From QHXW01 sp963847515 (GTDB taxonomy: Bacteria > Acidobacteriota > Terriglobia > Bryobacterales > Bryobacteraceae): DNA of 64,000 nt. Numbering within the stretch: the stretch's first letter is position 1; each line of letters begins with the position of its first letter. Location of the stretch: positions 434,001 to 498,000 of the forward strand of contig CAWKAA010000007.1 of the NCBI GenBank assembly GCA_963847515.1. Reading direction: 5' to 3'. A program made the translations under genes and the position numbers. A model generated the notes under the pieces. It was not told the origin of the DNA and made no database searches. It worked only from the letters and a program-made list of their open reading frames with translations. This document shows, piece after piece, positions 9,472 to 19,014 of this stretch.

Positions 9472-12272
9472 CTAGTAAAGGAAGATGAATTCGTTGGAGG
9501 CCATGAGAACATGCGTGAGGCTCGACCAAGCTTTCTCTTCCGAGATGGCATTCCACTTCTGGCGCAGGCTCGCCACATAGGTGAGGCCGCGATCAATCTC
9601 CGATGGGTCTGGCTTGCGGTCGAGGACGCGAATATAGAGCTCTTCAACGCGACGCTTGTCGAGTTTTTCCTGCTTCAATACATTGTCAGTGAGATGATTT
9701 GCTTCGCGGATCACCAGCGGACTGTTCATCACAAACAGCGCCTGAGTGGCGACAATGGTAGAACTACGGTGACCGTCGGGGGTCGTAGCGTCGCCAAAAT
9801 CAAACAAGCTGTAGAGGGTCGGCAGATTCGAACGGCGCAGCGGTAGATAGATACTTCGGCGATTTGTCTTTTCCGGATTCATGCTGATGCGGCTGGAGCT
9901 GGTTTCGCCATCGGTGCCGACGCCGGGATCGAGAGTGCCACCCATCGTGAGATCCAAATCGCCACCCATTGCGAGATAGGCGTCGCGAATCTCTTCAATG
10001 CTGAGACGCTGACGGGGGAAGTGTGAGAGCAGGCGATTCTCCGGATCTTTTGCTTTCTTCTCTTCATGGAAAGCGGCGCTCATCTGATACGTCTTCGACA
10101 GCATGATGAGCTTATGCATTTTCTTAATAGACCAGCCGTTATCAATGAACGTCCTCGCCAGATAGTCCAGGAGTTCAGGATTGCTAGGGCGGTCCCCTAA
10201 TCGGCCATAATTGTCAGGCGTACGAACGATGCCTTCGCCGAAGTGGCCCTGCCAGATTCGATTCGCTATGACGCGAGCGGGAAGAGGATTATGAGGATCG
10301 ACGATCCAATTGGCCAGTTCCAAGCGGCCGCTATTTGTATTTACCGGCTCGAGCGGTACATTGAGACGCAGAATGGCCGGCGCGGTACGTTCTACAGGAT
10401 CACCGAGGCTGTGGTAATCGCCGCGGAGAAACACATGCTGCTCCATGGTCTGGCCCTCTTTGACAGCGCAGGCCATAGGAATTTCCTTGCGGGGCAGCGC
10501 CTTCTCCATGCTTTCTGCCTGGGCGAGGAGTTTGCGAACCTTCTCCGCTTTGGCAGGGTCGAGTGTGGCGAGTTGTTCTTCGCGCGTACGATGTAAGGGA
10601 CCGCCGTTCTGCCATACGGCGACGAAGAAGCCGTGTTGGTAGGACGAGAGGAACGGCCTTGCGCTCGGGACTTTGCCGGCCTTTGGGTAACTCTCCTCGG
10701 TTTCTTTCCACCAACTGAGGTCCTGATCGTATTGGTAACCACTGCGGCGGAAGTCTTCCTGATACTGCGCGGCGACTTCGGCACGGTTCTCGCCGGTGGC
10801 TGTACGCCAACGGTTGAGTTCCGGACGATTCGTGTCCTCTAGATATGCGACCCAGTTGCCAAGAAGCTTGGCATCGAGCTTCGAGTCTGGAGCCTCGTGC
10901 TTGGCGTACACACGATAGGCTGCGAGCATATATTCCGCGATTTGCTTCTGAACGGCCTCGCGCTTTTTTCGCGCTTCGTCGTCAAATTTCAGAATTTTGC
11001 CAATTTTCCCTTGGATGTCGTTATAGTCCTGCCAGCGTTTGTAGAAGGCATCGTACTCGGAGGGGGGAGTGAGGGGCGTCTGAATAGGATCTCCCGTTTC
11101 GCCTTTCTCGTAACTCAGAGTCGAGGCAAAGATGGCGGCCATCTGATAGTAGTCTTTGGTCGCGATGGGATCAAATTTATGATCGTGGCAGCGTGCGCAA
11201 TTGACGGTAATACCTAAGAGCGCCTTTGAGGTGACTTCGATCTGGTCATCCACTACGTCATAACGCTTGAGCGGAAGATCTTTTTGTGCCAGAGCTTTCT
11301 TGCCCAAGGCCAGGAAGCCGGTCGCCACAATGCCACGATATCCGACCCCAGAGTTGGGATCTGCCGCCAGAATGTCCCCGGCAAGCTGTTCGCGCACGAA
11401 CTGGTTGTAGGGCATGTCGCTGTTGAACGCCTCTACTACGTAATCGCGATAGCGCCAGGCATGAGGATAGCGATGATCTTCATCGCTGCCTGTGGAATCG
11501 GCATAACGCATCACGTCGAGCCAGTGACGCCCCCAGCGTTCGCCGTAGCGGGGGGAAGCGAGCAGCCGGTCAATCACTTTTTCATAAGCCGTCGAGGATT
11601 TATCGGCCAAGAAATCATTCAGCTCTTTTTCGGTGGGCGGTAGACCGATGAGATCGAACGTCGCACGACGCAGAAGCGTGGTTTTGTCAGCTTGCGGGGC
11701 AGGCTTCAGGCCATTTTTCTCGAGGTTGGTCAGGATGAATTGGTCAATAAAGTTGAGAGCCCATGCTTTGTCTTGCGGTAGCGGTGGTGGATTTTGAGAT
11801 AGGGGTTTGAACGCCCAGAAGTTCTTATCCGCGTCCGTGATTACTCCGCGCAGCGCAACTGGACGAACTCCGGTGCCCGCCAGCGAATTACCCGCGCTTG
11901 GTGTCACTGCGGGAGTCGGTGCGCCAGCGACGATCCACTCGCGGAGGGCAGATATCTTTTCAGGAGGAAGCTTGCCTTGCGGAGGCATCTTGATGCGATT
12001 CTCATAACTTAGAGCGCGAAGGATAGGGCTATTATCGAGTTCCGATGCCTTGCCAAAGATGCCCATGGCGGCCGCTTCCTTCATGCCTTCAACCGTGCTC
12101 AAATCAAAGCCACCGCTCGCAGCTTGGCACTGTGGCAAGGCAGACATTTTTCAGCGAAAATTGGGCGCGCATTCTTTTCAAACAGCTCAATTTGCGCGGG
12201 CGTCTGAGCTGCGACGATGCCAGCGCTTAAGGTGAAAAGAAGTACATGGTGCGCGCGTTCTGAAAGAATCAT
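9472..12272 (-). CDS. PSCyt1-DUF1549-DUF1553 exported protein, frameshifted
   Basis: The reconstructed protein starts at the ATG at 12272 with a signal peptide (LLFTLSAGIVAAQ). It then has a planctomycete-type cytochrome c domain with the heme motif CLPCH, followed by DUF1549 and DUF1553. A one-base deletion lies near 12125, just after CLPCHSAK. Downstream of it the frame continues as SGGFDLSTVEG for about 870 residues to the stop at 9472. Visible blocks include YGERWGRHWLDVMRYADS, GITVNCARCHDHKFDPI (a second CxxCH) and RVIANRIWQGHFGEG. These proteins are thought to be secreted or periplasmic redox proteins working with DUF1501 partners on organic matter, but function is unproven. Either a true frameshift or an assembly error would explain the break. 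Confidence 0.88.
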
Positions 12273-12368
12273 CGGTTTTCTAATTGAAATGATTGTATCT
12301 CTTAATAGGATCAACTCGCCTGCCGGGTCAACTGGACAGGCAAGCATGAACGGACATATAGTCAATCT

Positions 12369-13238
12369 GTGACTATTCGAACGAGTCTGGCGTTTATTGC
12401 CGCGATCTGCATTCTGAACGCGCAGACGATGGTTTCAGTTCCTGACGACGTAACCGCAGAACGCGGTGTGGTGTATTCAACGGTGGGCGAGTCGCAAGTA
12501 ATGGACCTCTTCATACCGAAAGAGGGTGGGCGACGTCCCGCGGTGTTGCTGGTGCATGGCGGAGGCTTTCGCGCCGGGTCAAAAGATGGCTATGTACCAC
12601 TCGCGATTCAAATGGCACAACACGGCTACGTGGCAGGGACATTAAATTATCGGCTCGCGCCAAAGTATCCTTTCCCTGCGGCGGTCGAGGATGTGAAGGC
12701 GGCAGTACGATTCTTGCGAGCGAATGCTGGAAAGTACGGCATTGACTCCAACCATATTGGCGCACGCGGTGGCAGCGCGGGTGGACATCTTGTTTTGATG
12801 CTCGGGGTGACAGCGGGGATAAAAGATTTAGAGGGCAGCGGACCCAATCTAGAGCAATCGAGCGCAGTTCAATGCGTGGTGGATGACTACGGGCCAACCG
12901 ACTTCACACAATCTTATGACAAATCTGTGGATGCAGCCGAAGTATTGCCGTTATTTCTGGGCGGCGATTTGAAGCATGAACGCCAGCGGCATCAGCGGGC
13001 GAGCCCTTTAAACTGGGTTACGCCGAATGCAGCGCCGGTGTTGGCCATTCATGGGACCGCGGACACCTACGTGGCGTATGAACAATCGTTGTGGATCGTG
13101 GAGCGTCTAATTGCGGCGGGTGTGCCGGCTGAATTGGAGACGATTTCCAGAGCGGGACACGGATTCAAAGGCGCTGACCTACAGCGCGCCAATGAGCGTG
13201 CACTCGGTTGGTTCGACAAATATTTGAAGAACAATTGA
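12369..13238 (+). CDS. Secreted alpha/beta hydrolase (esterase/lipase, BD-FAE-like)
   Basis: A 289-aa alpha/beta hydrolase with a GTG start giving a plausible signal peptide (SLAFIAAICILNAQ). The oxyanion-hole motif is HGGGF at 63-67. The catalytic triad is Ser136 (GGSAGG), Asp232 (HGTADTYV) and His264 (AGHGFKG). This arrangement is typical of carboxylesterases and carbohydrate acetyl-xylan or feruloyl esterases. It is divergent from the DUF1553 gene, with about 95 bases between the starts, so the two may share a promoter region. The substrate cannot be told from the sequence. Confidence 0.88.
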   Translation: MTIRTSLAFIAAICILNAQTMVSVPDDVTAERGVVYSTVGESQVMDLFIPKEGGRRPAVLLVHGGGFRAGSKDGYVPLAIQMAQHGYVAGTLNYRLAPKYPFPAAVEDVKAAVRFLRANAGKYGIDSNHIGARGGSAGGHLVLMLGVTAGIKDLEGSGPNLEQSSAVQCVVDDYGPTDFTQSYDKSVDAAEVLPLFLGGDLKHERQRHQRASPLNWVTPNAAPVLAIHGTADTYVAYEQSLWIVERLIAAGVPAELETISRAGHGFKGADLQRANERALGWFDKYLKNN

Positions 13239-13572
13239 ATTTTACCGGGAGTTGGTACGATCCTTACTGGGAGCTGCCCCGCGATGGCTTCCTGTCCATG
13301 GCGAATTACAGTCGGCCCGCAGCGTCAGGCCCATCCTGTCCCACGCGGGTTCCTCATGTGCTGGTTGGCCTAAAATTGGCCTGAGATACTCAATTCTCAA
13401 TCTGTCGGTTGCAAGTAAACGACTTGCGGCCATTGATCATTTGCCTCCGGAGCAAACGATCACTGTAGGAGTAGCCCCCGATTGAGTCACAAATCGGGCA
13501 CCTGCCTGGCGAGCAGGTGCGCGTTTCTCACGGCAGGCAATGGAGCATTCGGGCCAGAAGTTTCTTAGGGAT
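13239..13572. other. Intergenic, no confident gene
   Basis: It contains a short open frame around 13255-13375 reading YDPYWELPRDGFLSM that could be a gene remnant, but I do not recognise it. Near 13498-13522 the stretch gcacctgcctggcgagcaggtgc is an inverted repeat (gcacctgc/gcaggtgc) that could form a hairpin. The region ends at the IS1380 insertion. Confidence 0.35.
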
Positions 13573-13576
13573 TTAG

Positions 13577-15189
13577 CCCGTATTTCTCACCAGTGAATCG
13601 AGGCGCCGAGTTCGAATGAGAAGCATGTCGGTTTCTGGCGAGAGGAAGAAAACCGGCACACTACGGGTTGCGTGGAGACGCGGTGGGGCCTCAACGACCT
13701 CAAGCGCGATAGGTTTTCAAAGATCGCGAAATCACTCTCAACCGGTGAGCGCCCGATGCACGCGCTCGAACAGGTCTGGCCAAGGATAGCTGCGCGGCAA
13801 TGAGATCCACACGCGGCGTACGGTGACCCGCACCTGTGCGCCGATCTTCAGGAGTCGGAGACGGATGGTGGCGGCTTGGGCCATGGCCAGTTCGGTCGCC
13901 TTGAGTCCCAAACGGCGCAATCCGCAGACCAGCAGATAAGCCGCGGCAGACAGATACAGCCGCAGTTGATTGGCACGTATGGATTGCGCACTGACCCGAT
14001 CGGCAAACAGAGTGAACTGTTCCTTGATGCGATTTTCCATGTCGCCGCGCGCGCAGTACAGCTCCTCATACAACTGCTGCGCGGGCCAGGCCGCAGCCGA
14101 CAACGACGTCACCACATAGCGCGGATTTTCTTTGCCGTCGATGTGTTCGGCCTTGGCCACCACACGCCGCGCTCTGGACCAGGAGCCCGACACGGTCTCA
14201 TAGGAGAACTCGACGAAGACGCGCGCGGGCTGGTGCGTCTGCTCCCACTGACGGGCGGCTTGGGCCAACGCCTCCGCAACCATTGCGCGCAAACGCGGGT
14301 TGCGCGCGAAGTCGAACAGGTAGTCCACGGCGTTGTCCTCACACCAGCTCATCAGTTCCTCGCGGCAGAAGCCGGAGTCACCGCGCAGCGTGATGCGCAC
14401 CTGGGGCCAGTGCGTGCGAATCTGTGCCACGATGCGCTGGATCTCGGTCAGGCTTCCGGCCGAGGCATCGATGTTGGCGCAGCGCAGGCGCGCGCACAAT
14501 AGGTGCTCGCCCGAGAAGATGTACAGCGGCAGGTAACAGTAGTGATCGTAGTAGCCGTGAAAGAAGCGGCCTTCCTGATCCCCGTGCAACGCGACGTCGG
14601 TGGTGTCGATGTCCAGCACGATCTGCTCGGGAACCGACAGGTGCGCCTCGAGGAACACGTCCACCAGCAACTCGTCGATGCCTTGTTTCCAAAAGGTGAT
14701 CTTCTTGTAGCGGTCCGGGGCGCCCGCGCCCAACTCCAGCCGGTTGAGCGTGCTCTTGCCGGCCAGTGGCTGTTCCAGGCCTTCTTGCCCCGCCAGCAGT
14801 TTCAGTACCGGGTCCTGGCGCAGTTGCTCGTGGTCGTTCAAATCTTCGTAGCCCAGCGCCAGCGCCGAGACGCGCTGCGAAATCATTTCCGCCACTGAAT
14901 GTTGGATACGCGAACCGTCGCGCCCGTCCAGAAAACATTGCGCCAAGCGCGGCAACAGATTCAGTCGGCGGTCGGTTTCGCGCAGCAGCAGACCTCCTGC
15001 GTCGGATCATGGTGCTGCCGTCAAACCGGCCGGTCACCCGGCGTGAAAAATGGGCTTGGAATGCGAAGTCGCTTTGGGTACACTCTGTCATAGCGGAAGC
15101 CGCCTTTCTCTTGGCGTTAACTGTTGTGTGGAAACTCAGTTATGCCAGAGTTGGCGGCTTTTTGCTATAGCGATCGTGAGAAATCCGGG
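13577..15189 (-). mobile_element. IS1380-family insertion sequence with intact ends
   Basis: A 1,613-bp element. The left end is cccgtatttctcac (13577-13590). The right end, read inward, is cccggatttctcac, one mismatch in 14. It is flanked by the 4-bp direct repeat TTAG at 13573-13576 and 15190-15193, the duplication size expected for IS1380. The transposase inside is frameshifted. A hairpin, agccgcc with ggcggct, lies inside the right end near 15099-15160. Confidence 0.9.
13738..15091 (-). pseudogene. IS1380-family transposase, single frameshift
   Basis: Translation starts with MTECTQSDFAFQAHFSRR and VTGRFDGSTMI, the expected N-terminus. It then needs a frame change near 15003 to continue as DAGGLLLRETDRRLN and onward for about 400 residues. 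The DDE core shows IVLDIDTTDVALHG (first Asp), ITLRGDSGFCRE (second Asp) and CARGDMENRIKEQF (Glu). Only one or two bases are missing, and the element has perfect target duplications. Very recent inactivation or a sequencing indel are both plausible. Confidence 0.88.
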
Positions 15190-15259
15190 TTAGCTCGGTT
15201 TATCGCGGAGTGCGAGATTGCGCGGCTCGCCCCCTTCACCGGCACTGGATGCATTCTTC

Positions 15260-16967
15260 CTCTAGATGTCTGATGTAAGTGACTTCTTTCTGAAAGTGTC
15301 AAGTTTTTCAGACGGCCTTTGGAAGGGGAAAAGCTTGGTAAATGAGTACGTCCAGTTGGGCGTCGGCGCGGTCGAGAGCGCTCCGCAGCGGAAACGGTAA
15401 AACCGCATCGTTGCCGGTGAACATCGCCATGGCGGGCCGGAATACGCGGGCATCCAAACGGGAGAAAAGCCGTGCGACCTTCCAGCCGTAAGGGGTGACA
15501 AAGTAGCGGTTGGTTCTGGGTGGCCGGTAGATCAGGCCTTTGAGCCGGAGCCGCCGCAGGTCGTAGGTCATCTGGTTGGATGTGTACTCCGCTACACTCA
15601 CGCCCAGCAGGTCGGCCACGTGTTGGCGCAGATCGTGGTTACGAAAGCCGTCAATCAGATGGTGGAACAGCGTGAGCGCCAGAAACAGTGCCATCACGCG
15701 CGGTTGTCCGAACTTCAGCCCCGGTGACTTTTTGCCGTCCTCGGTGACGGCGGGTTGCACCACGCGTTGGATGCTGTCGCCGCTCAGGCCGCTGTTGTGG
15801 CTGACGCGTTCGACTTCGAGCAATCGCCGGTTGATCTGCCGGCCGATCTTCTGCAGGTAGGGCAGATTGCCCAGCCCCTTGTTGATTCCAAAATCATGGG
15901 GGTTGCGGAAAGTCCCTTCGGTCCGGCAACCGCGTCCTTCTTTGAAGTATTGCTTTAGATCGAAGTTCTTGTAGTTAATATGCAGGCTCGGATGCACGCC
16001 GTCCTGGATCACCCGGGTTCGAAACTCTCCCGGGGTTTTCTTCGTTACCACCCGGTCGAAGACCAGTTGCACGCGATCTGGGCGGCCCAGATCCAGGTTG
16101 TCGCGGATGATTTCCTCGAAGAACTCGCGGCCCCGCAATGGCCGGTCGAAAATCTGCGTCAGGCTGACTTCCATTTGCCAGACCGACAGATCCCAGTCGT
16201 AGCCCGCACGCCGATCTTCCGGCCGCAGCGGAAGCGGAATGCGGCGCAACCATTTCCGGAACACCCGGTCAATGTCCTCCGGCCCCAGCGCATCGCAGAT
16301 CTCCTGCAACTTCACCGGCTCGCAGCACGACAGGAACCCGTTGTCCAGCGCCTCATAGGTGATGTGGCGCTTGTCGAGTTGCCGCTTGGCCCATTCGTGC
16401 CCGTTCAGGCACAGCTTCACACTCCACGGCGCGTAGCTACAGATCTTGAGAAACAGCGGGCCGAACTCTTCGTCATCGATGTAGAAGTAGTAGTGATTGA
16501 CGTAGACGGTCTTGTCGCGGTCGAACTGGAACCGCCCGTTGACCTTCTTGCCGTTGAAGGCCTGCGCTTTCTCCTGCGCCACCCCAATGAAAACGATGGC
16601 GTCTCGCACGTTGCGGCGGTGCCGGAAGCTGTTGGCAATATCGTCTTTCCTCTCTTTGTGCCGGAACTGATACACCGGAACGCCTTCCCGTTCGGCCAGC
16701 ACCTTCACAGCTTCGCGAAACTTCTCCGAGATCTGCCCCAGTACAACGGGCGACGGAATCGGCTTCCCCAACTGATCGCGCATAAAGAAGACCAGGCCAG
16801 GCCCGGTCGCCAGCTTGCCGATGTAACCGTTCAGGTACAGACGGTCGAGACACTCCACTTCGAGAGTGACATGGCCGTCGAGCAGTTCCGGGATGGTCGC
16901 CATCCCACGAATTCTATGCGAATGCCGAGATTTCCGCTGGTCGGTTTGAGGTCGAAGACCTCGCTAG
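15260..16967 (-). mobile_element. 1,708-bp repeat unit, copy 1 (candidate unclassified mobile element)
   Basis: This segment is repeated in inverted orientation at 54580-56287 with the same length and about 1 percent base divergence. Similarity starts and stops sharply at both ends. In gene orientation the left edge is ctagcgaggtcttcgacctc and the right edge is acatcagacatctagag. CTAG is therefore at or very near both edges in both copies and may be the target. I see no long terminal inverted repeat. The left edge instead has a perfect hairpin, GAGGTC-ttc-GACCTC, and the right edge has CTTTC-a-GAAAG about 40 bases in. The unit holds one gene that fills nearly all of it. Confidence 0.7.
15308..16903 (-). 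CDS. 531-aa protein of unknown function, two-copy family
   Basis: I do not recognise a named domain. From memory, similar proteins occur as hypothetical proteins in several soil phyla, often in several copies; this needs a search. The N-terminal 120 residues are mixed alpha/beta (LEVECLDRLYLNGYIGKL). A conserved-looking centre follows: VNHYYFYIDDEEFGP, LCLNGHEWAKRQL and ALDNGFLSCCEP. The last 100 residues look like a winged helix (SNQMTYDLRRLRLKGLIYR). It has no DDE or HUH signature I can defend, and no obvious tyrosine-recombinase box. It differs from the 54644 copy at two residues only (His/Pro near 317, Gly/Ala near 352). It could be a recombinase of an unclassified element or a DNA-binding passenger. 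Confidence 0.8.
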   Translation of the reverse strand: MATIPELLDGHVTLEVECLDRLYLNGYIGKLATGPGLVFFMRDQLGKPIPSPVVLGQISEKFREAVKVLAEREGVPVYQFRHKERKDDIANSFRHRRNVRDAIVFIGVAQEKAQAFNGKKVNGRFQFDRDKTVYVNHYYFYIDDEEFGPLFLKICSYAPWSVKLCLNGHEWAKRQLDKRHITYEALDNGFLSCCEPVKLQEICDALGPEDIDRVFRKWLRRIPLPLRPEDRRAGYDWDLSVWQMEVSLTQIFDRPLRGREFFEEIIRDNLDLGRPDRVQLVFDRVVTKKTPGEFRTRVIQDGVHPSLHINYKNFDLKQYFKEGRGCRTEGTFRNPHDFGINKGLGNLPYLQKIGRQINRRLLEVERVSHNSGLSGDSIQRVVQPAVTEDGKKSPGLKFGQPRVMALFLALTLFHHLIDGFRNHDLRQHVADLLGVSVAEYTSNQMTYDLRRLRLKGLIYRPPRTNRYFVTPYGWKVARLFSRLDARVFRPAMAMFTGNDAVLPFPLRSALDRADAQLDVLIYQAFPLPKAV

Positions 16968-17108
16968 GAACTTGTTGAAATAGGCATTCCGAAGGCCATG
17001 AGTGCAGTGTGTGGTTGCTAACTTTGGATTTGGCCCGGCGATTTACGAAGGGACCGGGTGCCTGGAATGGGCCGCGCGTGTTGAAAAACGCCGTTTTCGG
17101 CGTTCTAA

Positions 17109-18077
17109 CTACACTTCTGCCGCTTGGACCTTCGGGAGACGCCACAGATTGAACGCTGCAGCCGTCATCAGAAACTGCCACCCCACCTTCGCCAATCCGC
17201 GGAGCTTCGTTTTGCGCATCCCGCCGGTTTGTTTCATCCATCCGAAGGCTTTCTCAATCAAAGGACGTTTCCGCTGGCTCACCTGGTAGCTTGCGTGACG
17301 AGTCGTCCGCTCGTCTATGGCGCTGCCTCCTGGTCGATTGACGTTCTGAGTTACGTGCGGCCGGAAATCCAACTCACGAACGGTCTCCACGAAATCGCGC
17401 GTGTCGTATGCCTTGTCCGCTCCAACGCTCATCGGCGCGGTGCGCCGCCGTTGGCGCCGGCTTCGCCATTGTTTGTATAGCATCAGCAGTGCCGCATCGC
17501 GCTCCGCCGTGCCGTCAGCCTGCGTCACCATCGCATTGACGATCAAGCCGTGCCGGTTCTCCATCAGGACGTGCCCCAGATACCCCAACTTGGCTTCTTG
17601 CCCATTCCCCTTCCGGTACAGTCGCGCCTCCGGATCGGTCTTCGATTCGTGCGTCGAGTTGCTGCGCTTGTCCCCGCGGAACTCTCCGGGGCTGTCATCT
17701 CCGCCATCCTTCTTTTGAAAACTTTTCTGGCTCGCCCATGCCTCGATCAAGGTCCCATCCACGCTGAAGTGTTCGTCCGATAGGTGCGGCTTCGCCTGCG
17801 CCAGCACGCGCCGGAAGAACTCCTGCGCCACCTCTTGGTTCAGCAACCGGTCCCGATTCTTGCTGAATACCGCGTGGCCTACCGACCAACGATCCGGAGC
17901 CGGCTTGTAGGTCCACTGGGACTCGCTTAGGCCAGAGGTCAAGCTAAGGAACTCAGTTTCTGAATCACGGAGCAGTTGAATAGCATGATCGCGCTCCTGT
18001 TGGATGAGCACCGGTTCGGCGGCGCTGATCAGGGATGCACTTAGGACCGCCAAGGTTGAAATCGCAAGGGTTTTCAT
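17109..18077 (-). CDS. Chimeric ORF: DinB-like signal/N-terminus fused to IS5-family transposase
   Basis: The first 70 or so residues are a Sec signal peptide (TLAVLSASLISAAEP) followed by the start of a DinB-superfamily protein (LSESQWTYKPAPDRWSVGHAV). From FSKNRDRLL onward the frame is an IS5-family transposase with an apparently complete DDE set: VDGTLIEAWAS, SVGADKAYDTRDF and LIEKAFGWMKQTGG. The junction is in frame near 17870. The transposase lost its N-terminal DNA-binding part and the DinB gene lost its C-terminus. The most likely origin is an IS-mediated deletion. Near the 3' side, aaacgccgttttcggcgtt (17083-17101) is a strong hairpin that may belong to the IS end. Confidence 0.85.
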   Translation of the reverse strand: MKTLAISTLAVLSASLISAAEPVLIQQERDHAIQLLRDSETEFLSLTSGLSESQWTYKPAPDRWSVGHAVFSKNRDRLLNQEVAQEFFRRVLAQAKPHLSDEHFSVDGTLIEAWASQKSFQKKDGGDDSPGEFRGDKRSNSTHESKTDPEARLYRKGNGQEAKLGYLGHVLMENRHGLIVNAMVTQADGTAERDAALLMLYKQWRSRRQRRRTAPMSVGADKAYDTRDFVETVRELDFRPHVTQNVNRPGGSAIDERTTRHASYQVSQRKRPLIEKAFGWMKQTGGMRKTKLRGLAKVGWQFLMTAAAFNLWRLPKVQAAEV

Positions 18078-18259
18078 AAAGCCTCCTGGGGTGTATCGAA
18101 TGAACCTTGCTTAAATCGACACCCCCGTCACACCTTTTCGAGGTCCCCCAGATTGATGTGCCTGTAGCCCGAATAGTCGGTGTTTCGAGGCCTAAAGCAG
18201 TGTATTCGCTTTTCGCCCGATCAGTTACGAATCCGTGAGAACCCGCTGAGCAGCCGTCC

Positions 18260-18746
18260 TCAGATCTTCGTCGCGATAATTTTTCTTAGCTCCTGTTCAG
18301 GCGCCGAGAACGCTGCCCTGAACGGTCCCCATTTGGGCATGTAATAGATCACGGAGCCGAAGCGCGTACTGCAGTTGAAGCGAATACGCACCAGCCGTCC
18401 CTTGTACCACCAGACCGGCTCAAACCGCTTCTACTGATTCGAATGGGATGCGCGATTCACTCCAGTAGTTTGCAACCACCAGCTCCCGCCCGCGGTACCC
18501 AACTAACTGCAAATGTACGGTAATCCAGGTCAGCGGCACCGTGGCTATCAGGGCAAACCAGACAATGAACTGGAAGTCGGACGTTATCGATAGGCGGCCC
18601 TTGGTGAAGTAAACCCAGATGGGCACTCCGGCCAGAGCAGCAAGCCAAATGACCGGCAGTACCAGTTTGTTCACAAGCGTGAGTACATCACCCGAGAGCC
18701 AGGTGGTCTGTGTTGCCGCGATTCCAGAATCGATTTGACTCGACAT
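18260..18746 (-). pseudogene. Small two-TM membrane protein, frameshifted
   Basis: Two hydrophobic segments (VLPVIWLAALAGVPIWVYF and FIVWFALIATVPLTWITV) are followed by a soluble tail. The first frame ends at 18420 after PFESVEAV. The next frame continues without a gap as EPVWWYKGRLVRIRF, then SVIYYMPKWGPFRAAF, to a stop at 18260, so one base is out of place near 18420. The layout resembles small bacterial PH-domain membrane proteins, but the assignment is weak. The stretch from 18078 to 18259 holds nothing I recognise. Confidence 0.55.
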
Positions 18747-18922
18747 AATGATGCCGTACCCGCGTCCAGCTTACGCGATTCTCGCTCGCAATAGAAGTTC
18801 ATCTTGGTTAATACAGCCATGCCATACCAATCCGTCCAGACGATTGGCCAGTACGCACCTCAGCACCAATCGAGAGATCTCTGGACCAGTCGCTCACGCG
18901 TAGAGAGTTTCACACGGACGAA

Positions 18923-19014
18923 ATGTCGCCTTATCTGGCCAATCATGATGCCCGCGCGGCGTTAACTTATCCGGAATGTGGCGCGTGCACAGATTGGACC
19001 AGATAAGGCGACAT
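18923..19014. repeat. Long inverted repeat, 22-23 bp arms
   Basis: The arm atgtcgccttatctgg followed by ccaatc (18923-18944) is repeated in inverse orientation at 18992-19014 as gattgga then ccagataaggcgacat. Sixteen bases match perfectly and the match extends past a one-base gap. The arms are separated by 47 bases. It looks like two facing mobile-element or recombinase ends, or a strong cruciform. No associated enzyme is visible. Confidence 0.7.

Noticed and set aside
15260..16967. Reading the 1,708-bp unit as an IS200/IS605-type element
   Set aside because: Edge hairpins and lack of inverted repeats fit, but the 531-aa protein has no HUH motif or small Y1 transposase character, and CTAG occurs on both sides.
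18923..19014. A CRISPR repeat
   Set aside because: The two copies are inverted relative to each other, only two exist, and there is no spacer series or cas gene.
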